Both the position numbers and the translations under genes were made by a program. From positions 9,403,508 through 9,467,507 of the forward strand of contig SSBO01000003.1 in NCBI GenBank assembly GCA_005281725.1: a DNA stretch of 64,000 nt, read 5' to 3'. The stretch's first letter is position 1, and each line of letters begins with the position of its first letter. Shown piece by piece: positions 22,401 through 37,400 of this stretch. Under the pieces are notes generated by a model. That model searched no databases and had not been told where the DNA came from. It was given only the letters and a program-made list of their open reading frames with translations. The stretch comes from Wuchereria bancrofti (taxonomy: Eukaryota > Nematoda > Chromadorea > Rhabditida > Onchocercidae).

Positions 22401-25400
22401 GTCTCTTGAAAGGCTATCATTTAACTGTTTGATGGCATTTTTATGGGTAAAATTAAAGGATAGGTTAGAATACTGTGAGATTATATTATTAATCAAAATA
22501 TAAATTGAGTAATTTATATAGTTGTCTATTGAAGATAAATAAATAGAAAGACGAAAAATAATAAATTTCATATTAAGATCAATTTTAATAAAATATTTTC
22601 ATCATTTAAAAATTTTCACTATTACTAATTTTGAAAAATTCAATAAAACTTGAAAAAATTTTTTGACATAATTGAAGTAAATTTAATTAAATTTTCCCTA
22701 AGAAATTTTAAAAATTATATTACCAAGCATTTAAGATGTCATACAATTTACTCAGAATTTAAATTTATAGAATTAGAAATGCATTTTTTTTTTTGAATCA
22801 TTCAATTTCATTGCTCAATAAATTAGAATTTAAAACTTTAAAATTGTATTTCTTGATTATTTACAATTCCCTGGAATCTTCTCATCATTTAAATTTTTTT
22901 TTCTTATATTTGTAAATATATTTGAAGTAAACAGAGAGAGAGAGAGAGGGAGAGAGAGAATGCACCATTACTAATTGATGATTTAGGTGTAATAAATGCT
23001 ACCCATTACAATCATCACTGTTTTATATTAATTTCAATGATATGAGAAAGAGATTTGATAGATTTAACAATGAAAAAGCAATATTATCTCAATCAATGAT
23101 AAACTGCTTACCCGAGGGGAAAGTAAGATGAACATTTTTATTGCTTTTTTTGCCCATTTATTTCACCCAAATATATCTCTTTCAAGGTTTGATAAAAAGA
23201 AATTAAATTAAAATTAAATTTCATCTTTTGATATAATCATCCAAAATTAGATTAAAATATATCACATGAATTAAAATAGATAGATTATACCGAAGACAGA
23301 AAAAAAGTATTCTTTAGAGAGGGAGAGGGAGAGAGAGGGAGAGGGAGAGAGAAATGAAAATTGTAAGATTTTAATTGTAGTAAAATTGTAATAAATTTAA
23401 GATTATCGGTGTATGTTTATTGACATAAAAGAGATACGATTTTCACTCATTAATTATGCAATTCGTTTAGTAGTGTTTAAATATGAATGACAAAGCCGCC
23501 GCCGGCGTCACCGCCACCGCCGCTGCGGTATCACTTAAAAATGGTATCAATCTTTTTCAGAAATTTATTACAATTAGCAGATAGTATATTGCTTTTTTTT
23601 CCTTTCTTCTTTTATGACTTCATTAGCGTCTTAATGTGAGAAATTGCATCATAATTTATCTCGTATGACCTTTAACCCCTTATCAATGTTACTTTTTGCT
23701 TCGTATAGAATTGATAAAGTTACAAAAAAATGCAGTGACTTACATGTTATTTAAAATTTATTGAAATGATTGAATATAAGTAACAATTAATAGTTTGTTA
23801 ACTGTAGTAAATTTTTGATAGTAAACATTTCATGGAGTAAAATTATACTTAAAATACTTTGTAATTTTTGATTTAAAATACTTTGGTTGTATTTGATAGT
23901 AAACATTCCATCATAGAGTAAAAAATAATATATACTTCAAAATACCAAAGTATTTTTAGTTGGTGATTTTTAGTAGTAAATATTTCATAGAGTAAAATAA
24001 TATATTTTTTTAAAGTAAGAACCATACATAATACCATAACAGTCATTTACAATAAATCAATTTATAATTAAATATTACAATATTGAAAATTTTTTTCAAA
24101 TATATAAAATTTACAAATGAAAATCAAATGTATAAAATTGAATTTTCATATAGACATGCATATGTAAAGTAAATGAATAATTGCTATTATGCATAGATAT
24201 TAGTATAATTTAATTTTTCATCTCTTTATTTAAAAAAAAAGTGAAATTTCAATTTTTCTAGAAGCTTTTTTTTAAATTTTTGTTTCATTTTCCAAAAATC
24301 TTTTTTTTTTTCTATTTAAAAAAATTACGAAGTTTTTTTCTTTTTTTTTTTGTTTCCACAAAAATATTTTAAGATTGAATATTTGGCATATTCATATGAA
24401 GCAATAGTCCCAGTTCAGTAATAAAATACTTCGTGACGAGCGGTGTTAGCTGACTTTTTTTTTTTTTTTTTTTTGTTTTTTGACACTTTCCCAAAATATA
24501 AACAAACGATAAATAACCATACCAAAAAAAAAAAAAAAAAAAAAGCAAATATTTTCAATTGTAAATTGAATTTTTTTTTTGCTCATAATATTTCATTTTC
24601 CTGAAAAACGAACAAATTTCATAAAAGAATTTAAGAGGGCAAAGAAGTTGCTTCTTTTTCTCTCTCTCTCTCTCTCTCTTAGATAATTCCCAATGGATTT
24701 AAGTAATGGAATTTGATGTTGCCGCTTTTTGTTTGACCCTGATGAACTCACCAGTTTCCCGCACTTTGTTTATTCTCTTTCTCTTGGGAAATGTAAAAAT
24801 GAGTCAGTAAATTTTCAGACTATTTCTCATCAATCAAATATTCTTTATTTCATCTTTTGAAATCTTCAAAATCAAGCAAACGAGTTTTTGTTAAAAACTA
24901 TTAGCAAATTTATTTTATTTTTTATATATATATTTTTTTTTGCCCTTTAGTATTCCTTTCATCAAATATACAATAAAAATTTTTGGGAAGAAAAGATTTT
25001 TCATTATTAAATTTAAATTTATATCTTTTATAATTTGAATTTTTTTTTTTTTTTTGTAAAATTCATTGAAACAGCAAACATTGAGTTTATCGGTTTTCAA
25101 AATTCAAAATTTTTTAATTTTCAAATGTATCAAAAAAAAAATAAAGAAATAATTTAATGTTAAAATTTGATTGAAAAATAGACGGCTGATTATTTCGAAA
25201 ACAAACATGATAGAATTTAACGAAAATCTAAAAAATATTATAATGCAAAAAAAACTCAAAAAAATGATAATTTTTTAAAATCGAATTTTTTCCATAAAAT
25301 TTATGAAATATCTTCAAATATACATGCAATATGATATAAAATTTGCATATACAAATGAATTTTTCAAAAATTTGCTTCCTACTTTTTTTTTTTTGTTGTC

Positions 25401-28400
25401 CTACGGTATTCGTAAATCATTCATTCATTCATGTTTTCTAATTTTTTTTTTTTTTTTCAAAACAATTTTTATGTGTTGCAAAATTGTCAATGTATGTAGT
25501 ATCTTTGTTAGATAATATTATTGTTGAACGGATACGGATATACGCTTCGTTACATTTCAATATGCAAATTAAAAAAAAAAAAAAAAAAACGATTTGAGGA
25601 AATCAAGGAAAGCGAGCGAAGATATCAACATTAATGAATTTTTGTCAAATATTTCGAAAAAAAAGAGAAAAAAAGGACACCAATAACCTTCCCGTTCAAA
25701 ATACAGTTTAATTTAAAAAAAGAAAGAATAAAAACGAAAGAGATAGAATTATTAACTAGTTAGAAATTTAAAATTGTTTAAAATTATCAAATTAAAATTA
25801 AACATATTATTCGTCCTTTTTTATTTTTATAAAATGATAATAATTTGTGGAAATATCAAATAGTAATTGAATGTATTTCCGCATAATGCTAACAAAAAAT
25901 GATAAATGATAGTAATGATAAATTCAAAATAACTTTTATCTTATTTCAAATATAATTATTAATTGAAAATATTATTTAATTTTAAAACTAATTGCAGTAA
26001 ATTTCAAATAGTAGCGCATGTAATTAATTTGAATAATAATTAAATGACTCTTAATTAATTAATATGAAAAATGATTAAATGAGGTTGTAAAATGTGCGAA
26101 ATATTGCGTTTGATGTGCTCCTACTATTACTGATTGATATCTCAATTTATGCTTACCTATCATTGACCTTTGACATTCTCGCTTGTAAGTATTCTATAAT
26201 ATAACATTTCGAAAATAAAAATACAAACATGATGGATGTGAAAAAAATTGAATGTAAAAGTAAACAAAGTTTTCGAAAAAAAAAATTTTTAAATTTAAAA
26301 ATTCATTCATATATTATTTACAAAAGTAATTGGAGTTCCTATCAGGCAGAAATATCTATTAATTATGCTGAATTTTAATTAATTATTTTATTCATTTAAT
26401 AAATTTCATTAGACATGTTTATTCATTAATGTTTCGCACTGTTTTTTTTTTTTTTCATTGGCAAGAATTTGTGAAATAAAAACAACGGTTACAAAAGTGT
26501 TCTTAAGTCGAAAATTTAAATTTAAAAATTTTAAACTTGAAAGACACGGCTTTTCAGCAGAATTAAAGTGACGAATTCAAAAACAAGTACAAATTGCTAC
26601 TGTATTCAAATTTAATTTTGATATTAAAAATTAATTTTATACATAAATTTAAGCATCATGCAGTTCGCATCAATTTTTTTGTAATTTAAACAGCGAAATA
26701 AATTTAAATCCGGTTAAAATTACGTACTAGTTGTAAGGTTGGAAAATTGAAAATTTTCAACATGAAAAATTTATCTTGAGTTTACCATTGATATTTTTAT
26801 CAATATAAACTTAAATTTTGGAAGAAGGACAAATAGAATTAATAAATTGAAAAATTATCTTTTCAATTTTCACTATTCAGCAAAAAAAAAAAAGAAGAAA
26901 AAAAGTAGGAAAAAGCAAGGATTAATTATTTTTATGTAATTATTCAATATTTAATTATTAATTTTTATTTTGCAGTATAATAGTTTTGAGATATAAATAT
27001 ATCATAAATTTTTGTAGAGACAGGTGCGATTTACCTTTTCTAAATGATCCGACCTCATTTATTGGTCTGTTTTTCCTGATAACAAAACGGCGCATATGTC
27101 ATCAGTAATAAACTAATTTATTATCCTGAATTTGTTTTGTTCATTTTCTCTCTCCCTCCCTCTCTCTCCCTCTCTCTTGTAATTCATCGATAAACCAGAG
27201 AGAAGCGATATAGGTAGTAGTTTTGTTGGTGCAAGATATGATGTAATCCTGGTACCACCACTTATCACCTGCTTCTTTTTTTAATTCATTACAAAATATA
27301 GCACTTCACATTGGCTTAACAAAAAAAAAAAAAAAAAATTTTTTTTTTTTTAAACATATTTTACTTAAATTTATTCAAATCAAAATTTTAATACAATTAA
27401 TTAAATTGTCCTAAATATATTTTAAAAACATTTCATTAAGTAAACAAAATAAAATAAAATGAATAGTTATTACTAGACAATCTATTTAGTAAATAAATAA
27501 AATCTAAAAATCAAAAAATAAAAATAAAACAAGAAAAAATAAGATTTGAAATAAATTTTACTAAAAATTAACCATACGAAATATTTTTCATAATTTATTT
27601 CATAAGTTTACAGTTTTGTTCAAATATTTTTATTTAAGCATTTATGGAAATTTCAATTATTTAATGGTTTCAAATTTAATCTACCCAATTATTTCAAATT
27701 TAACTTATATTAACTGATCATATTAGGATAATACGAATTAATATTATCTCTTGAAAATGACACGTAACACGTGTTACTTATTATATTACATTAACTTATT
27801 CAATTATTCAAATTTAACTTGTATTAATTGATGATATTAGGATCTCTTGAAAATGACACGTAACACGTATTACTTACTATTATTGCATTATCTTATTCAA
27901 TTATTCAAATTTAACATATATTAATTGATGATATTAGGATCTCTTGAAAATGACACGTAACACGTGTTACTTACTATTATTGCATTATCTTATTCAATTA
28001 TTCAAATTTAACATATATTAATTGATGATATTAGTATATTATGAATTAATAATCTCTTAAAAATGACACGTAACACGTATTACTTACTATTATTGCATTA
28101 TCTTATTCAATTATTCAAATTTAATATATATTAATTGATGATATTAGTATATTATGAATTAATAATCTCTTAAAAATGACACGTAACACGTGTTACTTAC
28201 TATATTACATTGTTTACTTCCTAAATAAGAAAACTGTCAATCCTCTCTTCTTTGACCACTTGCTAAGAGCAATAACTAATACTCGATGACCCTCCACTCA
28301 TCCCTTTAAACCCCCCTCGGAGAGGAAAGTAAATTCTTGAGTAGTAACAGTAGCAGAATTTATCACCTTTTCTTCTTTCCCTCTCTCTCTCCCTTCTTTC

Positions 28401-31400
28401 TTTTTCCCTCTCTCTCTCTCTCTTTTATTGTATGATATAATATACAACCATTATATAGAAAGAAGATGAATAGCTGATATTAATAGAAGGTTAAGTATCA
28501 TCAGTTCATGTGAGAAAATTTTATTATAAAAGATAGAAGAATTACATTTTCGCCATATCTTTTCATCTTATAAATAAAATTTAAATTTTATTAAATAGAA
28601 ATATCAAAATATCGGTTGATTTATACATTAATATTAGCTGTAATCAATTTAAAAATTGCTTCAAATAATAATCATTTTTAAAATAACAAACTTAAGTAAA
28701 TAAAATTTTCTTACTAAAGTAAATTTTATTATTAGGCTTATTTACTTACTGAAGTAAATAAACCTAATAATTATTCAATTAATCTTTTTGTTTTTTTTGA
28801 TTTAGATTATCAAGTTTTTTTGATTAAAAATAATCAATATGTTATTAAATTACTGGGGTAATTTTTATCATATCATTATCATTAAAAAAAAAGGAATTAT
28901 CCAAATTATTTTGTTTTTTTAGTCAAAATTCGAACACTTATGTTAATTAAATTAGCAAAAATTTTATAAAACAATAAAATTCTCCGCAATTTTTTCAAAT
29001 TTTTCGTTATTTTTTTGAAAAAATCTTAACGATTTCTTTTTTTCTTTCTAATTCTCTTATAGAGTTTAATTTTTGATTAAATTTTTATATTAATGAATAT
29101 AATAATGGATAATTTTGTTTCAGAAAACATTTTATGTCAGCGTTTTCTTTTTTTTTAAATTAACCAAAAATGAAGAGAATGACGTACATATTGAATAAAT
29201 AAAATGTTTCAACAAAAATCTCTTTTTACAAACTTTTCTCTCTCTCTCTCTTTGGCTCTCTCTCTCCTATTTTTTCCTAAAAAGCTTTATGGGAATGGAA
29301 TGAAATTGTTGATAAAACTCCCAAGCTAAATTTCTTTTTTTTTGCTTTTTATTTTGCATCCAAAATTTCAGTGTAAATTTAGTTTTATAAAAATAAAACA
29401 AAAAAAAAAGAGAAAAAAGTTAGGAAATAAAAGGAAAATTAAAATTTGAAGCAAACTTCGCTTTTTTTCTGTTTTCTACTGTAACTGATTATTTTTAAAT
29501 CAAATTCTTAGTTAATTGAAATTTAAAAAATAAAAATTATAATACAATCAATCATTCCTTTCTTTTTCCATCTTCTTTAAATCAGTTCTCTCATTTATTA
29601 TATTAACCTATATTTAATTCAAATTAAAAAAANTTTTTTTTTGTTTACTTAATGTTAATTTTAAAATATTTTATCATATTCCACAAATTACAAATGAAAT
29701 AAGACAAACATAGTTTAAATTAAATTTTTACTGATTCGTAATTGAAAAAATATTATCCATTTTCTAGAAGCATAACTTTTAACTTTTTACTTTAAACTTA
29801 CTTCAAACCAGTTCACTTCATCTTTTTTCTTAATCTTTAAATTTTCTTTCTTTAAAAAAAAAAACAATCTCCGAAATAATTACAATAATTTCATTATGCA
29901 TTCATACAACTATCTAAATTTATTCTTCAAAACTTTTTTTCTCCTTCTTTTCTTCGGACTTTTTTTTGGCTTATTTTTTTTTTTAAATTATATTTTATAA
30001 AAAAAGAAAATTATTGTTGAATCGATTCCATTCGGTCTAGCTATGATTGTCAACAAATTAAAGTCATATGTCCTTATTGCGATCGGAAATATTTCTCTCT
30101 TTTTTTTTTTCTTCATTTTATGAAAAATTTTGCCTTCTATGGAATTTGTACACATTTGCTGAGACAGACGAATATGAAACAGGAAAAAAAAACGGAAAAC
30201 CGAAAACGTAAAATTAGACAAATGCAAGAAAAAAAAAATTTACCTGTATACTAAAATAAAATGTAATGACAATTACTTTTATTTTAAGTAAAAATACTTT
30301 TGAAAGTAATAATAATAATAAATATTGAAACGAAAGAACTCATCAAATAATCAAATTTGATAATATCAATGATTTAAAAAAAATGTATCAATGATTTAAA
30401 GGAAAAAAGTGATATATTAAAAAAATATATCAATGATTTAAAAAAAAAAGTGGTATACTAAAAATAAAGTGATTTTTTTAACTTTTATATTTCACTATTA
30501 CTTGTTTAATTTATTGAATATTAACTATATTGTACATATTTTATTAGATAATTTCAAATTTTCAATGAAATAATTGTGTCTAATTAAATACATTAACTCA
30601 AAACTTCACATTGCTTTTGTATTAGCATTCTTTTCTTATCAGTATATACCATTTCTTATCTTAACTTATCATTTCATTATTATTACTTATTTTATTTATG
30701 GAACATTAACCACACATACATATTTTAAATAATTTCAAATTTCCAATGAAATAATTACTTATTTTATTTATTAGGTATTAACAATATATAAGTATTTGAA
30801 GTAATTTCAAATTTTCAATGAACTATTATTACTTATTTTATTTATTGGACTATATTTTGAATATATTAACTCAAAGACTATATTTGAATATATTAACTCA
30901 AACAGACTATATCAATAGTCTCTATATTAATTCAAAAATTCACATTCTTTTATACTAGCATTTGTTTATTATCAATATATCGACAGTTTATCATCGTTTA
31001 TCACTATTATTATCAGTACATACCTTTATCATGCATTACTTTTGCCTTTTTAAAATTAAACATAAAATATTCCTAAAGTTATACTTTCACTTCATGTAAA
31101 TAAAATCCCGTCTAATACGGAGAAAGGATGATAAGTAAAGGATGCAAATAAGTTTAGATGGAATTGTTTGTATATAATACTTTCTTATTTGCGATATGCT
31201 TATGCTAATTAGCATGCAAAAAAAAAAAAAAAAGAGAAAAAGAAAAAAGAAAGAAAGAAAAAAAAAGTGTTTAGCATTTTTAGTTTTATACTGATCCTTC
31301 TTCTATATAACACTTTATGTGTTACCTATTATTATTTATTTATTTATCGAAGAGATATTTTTATGCTTCTATGTAAATTAGCCAATATTAAATGTCGCTA

Positions 31401-34400
31401 TCTCTTCGTCTATCTTTTTTTAGGCTTATTTGAATTTAATCATATGAATTACTATTAATATTTACACAGTAATAAATAAGAAAAATCAAAATTATATGCT
31501 TATTTTGATTATTTTACAAATTGTACGATTTAACAGAAAATGATAAGGAAAATTACCAAAAGTTATATTTGAAGAAATGGAAGAAAAAAGAAAACATTTG
31601 AAGTATTAATACTAATAAAGTTAATAAAATGATAATTTCTCTTTCTTTTTTTTTATTTTTATTCATGCTATTACTTGAAAAAATTCGATAAATAATAGTT
31701 TAATAGCATTTTAAATGTGAAATTTAAATTATCTCATATATAATTACATAAATTTCATTGATAATGTATACTCTAAATTGATAAATTTCATAAAATAAAC
31801 AACAAAAAAAAATATTTAAACATAAATTTATTCCATCTATTTTATAGTATTAATGATTGATTAATGCTTAGAAATGAAGATGATTATGCATGATTCTTTC
31901 TACTATAAGCAAATATGTCATCAAAAAAATGGCAGATGCAGTCGGTATTTCATATCTTCAAAGAAAAATGAAAAGAGAGAGAGAGAGGGAGAGAGAGAGG
32001 GAGTTAACAATCCTCTTTACTCTTTCTTCTTCAATAGTAAACTAATTAAATTAAGGATGAAATGAAATGAAAGAAAAAGACACATACTAATGAGATTTAA
32101 TATCGCGTAACAAATTTTTCTCCATAAAAGATTTGCTTCATCAAACCGCAAAAATATGCAAAAAGAAAAAAAAAAAAAGAAAAATTGAGCCGCTCTCTCT
32201 CTCTCTCTTCAAAATCTGAAAAGCAGGTTGATTTTGATGTATACGTATCATGTCTAAGTACCATGACGTAACGTTATCCGGTACGTGTAGTTATATTTTA
32301 AGAGAGAAAGCGGAAAATAAAAAAGAAAGAATGAAAGATCAATTCATTGAAGCGAATAGCTTTTTTTTTCATCCACTTAAAGTGGAAAATCTTAACAAAG
32401 CGGCAAAAAAAGCTTCATCTAAAATTTGAATAAATAACTTAAAAATGTTACTTAACTTGGATCATTTATAAGTATGCATATCCTCTTTTTGATTATAATA
32501 TAAATCATACTTATAAAATACTTGGATGTATTATTTTTTATATCTGATTAAATGAATAATTCATTTCTTGTGAATATATCAATTTATATAATTTTTATGA
32601 AATATAAAGTAAAATTTTATAATATATTATTGTTATGAAGGAAGCAGATATGATATATTATTAAATTTTTGTTAATTTTTCTCTATATTGAATAATTTAT
32701 CAATGAAAATGAAAAATCCCTGAAAATTTTAGCTTCAATTCAAATTTATTCAAACAATTAGCAATCAGTCAACAATTTCCGATCAGTTCTAAACAGCATA
32801 TCCTAAATATTAAATGGCATAACCCATAAAATGTTGTTGTCTACATTTGTGTACAATTTGTTATATTTGTTTGGCTACAGTAATCAACCATTTCATCGCT
32901 CTTCTCATTTCTCTTTCTCTCTCTCTTTCCCTCTTCCTCTCTTTATCTCTCTCATTTATTCCCTCTCTCTTCTCTCTCTTTTAACTCGTTTTCTTTTTGA
33001 TGGAGCAATTATTACAATCCTATAATCTCAACAAGGTTGACAAATTATAATTATATTTTATATACAATCAAATATTCACAATTTTATTTCAGTTATTTGA
33101 AAATTTTTAAATGATTTCAAAAATAAAATATTTCATCATTCAAATTTTTTTTATAACAAATCTAATATATAACAGCAATAAACCTGAACTATCACTAAAT
33201 GAAAGGAAATAAGATAAATAACAAAATATACCCGCAAACTAATACATCAATGAATAATTTTTATTTTTAAAAAGTAATTTAAAAAAAAAAATTAGATAAC
33301 AATCATTAATAATACTTTTTCTAAATTATTTTTCATTCCTAAAAATTTCACCACAATTAAATATTTGAATTTAAACAGTATACAATAACTAAAATTTACA
33401 TTCTCACTTCCTCAAACTAGAAAAAAATTACCCTTAAAAATTTACCTCAAATATTGAGCAATTTAGGAGTGATAATTATTTTGAAATAATATGGGCAAAT
33501 TACAAATACCATTCCCAAAAACTATGGGAAAATTAAATCAATAAAATGCAAATTGATTGATTATTATCTTGCAACAACATCTATCACTTTCACAATGCAA
33601 AAATTTTTCGTTATACATATACATGCGTGCATGCGTGCATGCATGCATGCATGCACGCATGTATATGCAATTTCAATCAATCGTATTTCATTGCTTTTAT
33701 CGCTTCTTTAAAAAATACCCATTCACCTTTTGACCTGATAAATTGAATACAGTATGAAAATGTAAAACAAATAAAATATTCACCAATGATCTATTCCCAT
33801 ATTTTCCGGATTAATCAATTTAAGTCATTTCATCAAAGCTTTCCGCAAAGCATTCCTAATTACCGTATCATTCATCTATACTATTTCGATAAATTTTTAA
33901 TCATACATTTAAAAAAGTATCATATTACTTAATTTAAATAGAAGAAAATAATTTACTATTGATAAAAATTCATTTGCCTGAAAAAAAAAATACATTTTTA
34001 AATTTTATAATTTTGATAAAAAAAAAATATAAATAATAATCAGTTCCTTATCAATTACTTCTTCCCTTAATTGCAAAAAGAAAAAGAACAATTTTCTTTA
34101 TCTAATAATTTCATTTTTTTTCTTCTTTTTTTTTTTTGAAATCAATAACATTACAATCCTAATATGTGTGTGATATACAAACGTTTAATTTTTCTTCTAA
34201 AATGATCGAAAAGCGGGTAAAATTGAAATGAATAAAATCGGGAAAGGAAATAAAAATTGGCAAAATTGATTGCATTTTGCATTTTTCTTTTCTTTTTTTC
34301 TCTAGTTGGTATCATGTTGTGCATGCGACTTAATGAAAACAAAAAAAAAAAAAAAACAAAACCAGCCGGAAAATTTGTACTTTCTTTGACACAAACAACA

Positions 34401-37400
34401 AAAATATAAAAAAAAAAGAGAGGAATGATAGTTTTTCTCTCTTTCCTTCTCTCTTTCTCTCTTGCTTTCTTTTTTTTTTAATCCTTTCTTTTTAGCGTGG
34501 GAATGGAGTAAATTAAATAAAGATAGTCAGATAAGTCAAAAAAAAAAAAAAAGAAATGCAACGAATGATATTGGAATAATTTACACTTTAAAATGTTTTG
34601 TCTATTTCAAATTTAATAGTAGCATCAAAACATTTCATTTTCTCTTATTCCTCTTCTGATTAGCTATTATTGAAATGACTTGAAATATAAATGTAAAATT
34701 TTGGGAAATGAATTAAATTATAATGAACCAAATTGAGTATTTCATCCAAATATAAACTTTTAAATTAAATTCGAAAATTTTTTTATCTTAAAATATAGAT
34801 GTAACTAGAGAAGTGTTTAACCTTTGTAATATTTTTAGAAAGAAAAAAAAAAGGACGAAAGAAGGAAATTGTTCACTTATAATTTTATTACTACTCATGA
34901 AGATTTTAATTTAAATCTATCCAATTTAAATTGTTTAATTTTTAAAATAAAACTTTAATTAAATTGAAACAAAAAATGATGCTAATGAAAATAATGAAAT
35001 TACTATTTTGACCAATTAAAAAAAAAATACTATTTCTGAATTTAAATTTTATAATTGTCAAATAGCAATTTTTATCAAATAGCAATTTTACCTTTGACCT
35101 TTAAGGGAATTTCTCATTTTGCAATGGATTCTTACGCAATATAATCTCTACTACTACTATTTAGCAATTTCTATTGTTCAATAAATTTTCACAGCCGTAA
35201 ACTTGATATTATTCAAAAAAAAAAAAAAAAGTAACAGCAATATATCTGATCTATGGATGACCTAAAATAAATAAAGCACTGTAGTGCGAGCGGATCGGTT
35301 CACCAGAAAGAATGAATGAAATGAAAGCTTACCGATCCAATTCAAAAGAATCCAATTCAGTTTAGTATTTCTAATTTGAAAATTATCGGTATTTACACAG
35401 AAAGATTTTATCCGAAAATTAAAGCCAATAACAGATAAAAATATGCCTTAAACTGATATATGGGAAAAAAAACTGGTTTTTATTGGATTAGAATAGATGA
35501 AGAAAAGAACAAAAGAATTTGTCATACAATAGTTGACGGGCGGCAGATGAGATGATGATGATAATACATAAAGTTAATTGCGGTATGAGAAAATTACTTA
35601 TGCACCAGAAGTAATACAATTCATCCGTAATAATTGAATTTTTTTTTTTTTTTTTTGAAAAACTAAATTTTAAGTCTTTATAAGTTTTCTAAAAATATAA
35701 CATGAAAGGAAAAAATTGAAATTTAAATATAACATGAAAGAAAAGAAATTGAAATTTTAGTTGAAAAGAATTTTGATTTGAATTTTAACATATAAGAAGA
35801 GTGTTATAATGCAAATGTAAAATTATCAAAAGTGAAAAATTGAACAACGTATTCTTCAGTCGTACTTAATTTGAAAAAAAAAAAAACAGGTCAACGTACT
35901 TCACGTAGAAAAGCGAATTACAGACATTTCATTCACGTACTTCACGTAGAAACACAAAACATAGACATTTCATAAGGTATATGTATATATTAGAATTTAT
36001 GGTAATTTCATATGCGTTGAATAACGTAGACAACAAGCATTTCTTACGTTCAGCATCTACTAGGAATTTAAATATTATGCAAACTTAATATCTGTTAACT
36101 AAAATTTCATTTTAAAAATCTTAAATATATGCATTTAAAATATTGTTTTTAAAGTGATAAAATATTTTATTTTAGTTATCAATACTGATATCTCATAGGT
36201 TTAGATTAATTAAGAGCAACATAAATGAGGCATTATGTGTTCTTAAAGTAAAACAATTGTAAGAGTTTTTGTGGTAATATTCGGAATGAAAATTTGATCT
36301 GAATGAAAATGAAATGAAATGTGTCACAATCTCAAAGAGGTAGAGAAAGTGGATAGAAAAAGTTAAAAGTTAAAAAAAAAGAAAACTTACTTCGAGTTGG
36401 TGAATCAACATGAGAAGAAGTACGACCGTCTGATACCGAAGGTGATAATTCTGAAATGATTTCAATAATTCAGGATTTTTTTTTTTTTTTTGTTTTAATA
36501 TTAGATATTGTTTTTGTTATTCAAACTAATATTGTTGCACTAAAATAAATGTTATTTATCAATCTAAAACGACAAAAATTTGGAGCAATAGCATTTGCCA
36601 GTTATCCTTCTTGTTTAATTCCCTCTCAAACTTATTTAAATGACAAATAAAATTTAGCATAAGATGTAAACTTATAAGATGATATAAACCTAATGAAGTA
36701 AAAATATTAATTAAATATTAATTCTTTATCTTCTTATACTAATAGAAAATGATTATGCAAAATAAAGAAAAAAAGCATATCTAACTAAAAAAAATTTCAT
36801 GGCAATCATGTAATCCTTTTTTTTCTTTTTTAACAAGGGAAAAATGATAATCTTAAATAAAAGCGAGAAAGAGAGAGAGAGGGAGAGAGAGGGAAAAAAA
36901 GCGAGAGAATTTCATTATTCAAATTTATTGAATGTTGATAGACAGATTAGATAAATTGGAATGAATACTGAATCATATCATGATTTCCGTTCAGTTTTTT
37001 TTTCATTTTAGGACTAAGTAGAAATAAACATATCGTTTCATTCACGTCAAAACATATCAATTATCAATTTAACGGATCTTTTCTCTTTCCCTCTCTCTCT
37101 CTCTCTCTTCCTCTCCCCCTCTCTCTCTCTCTATTCATTCAAATATATTCTTTTCTACATACATTTAGCATTAAAATACAAAATATCGTTAACATCTTGT
37201 TAATTGCTTACAAACTGATAAATTATTATTATTATCACATGCGTTACGGTAGTGCAGTACACACTTTAAATTCATAATAAATTATATTAGCATTATTTCT
37301 TCGGGTCAAAGGTTATGCATGTATTAAATACCGTAACATTTCCAATTATTATGATTAGTCTTAACTGTCTGTATTGTTTTGTCTTACTTTTTTTTTTTTT

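Larger units (their letters stand above)
18023..36390 (-). other. 18.4-kb intron of the RNF220-like gene
   Basis: A single intron nearly 18.4 kb long, unusual beside the 0.1-2 kb introns elsewhere here. No second coding gene is seen in it on either strand; the open frames of 60-80 codons are low complexity. It holds many tandem repeats and CT/GA microsatellites, and a few GC-richer islands listed separately. Its size and isolated islands fit a regulatory intron of a developmental gene (inference). Confidence 0.7.

Noticed and set aside
29625..29645. Third N (29633) as a duplication junction
   Set aside because: Sequences on the two sides are not repeats of each other; it looks like a base ambiguity between A and T runs.
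29988..30227. 79-codon minus-strand frame in the long intron
   Set aside because: Phe/Lys-rich from poly-A/T runs, with no domain and no plausible splice links in phase with the host gene.
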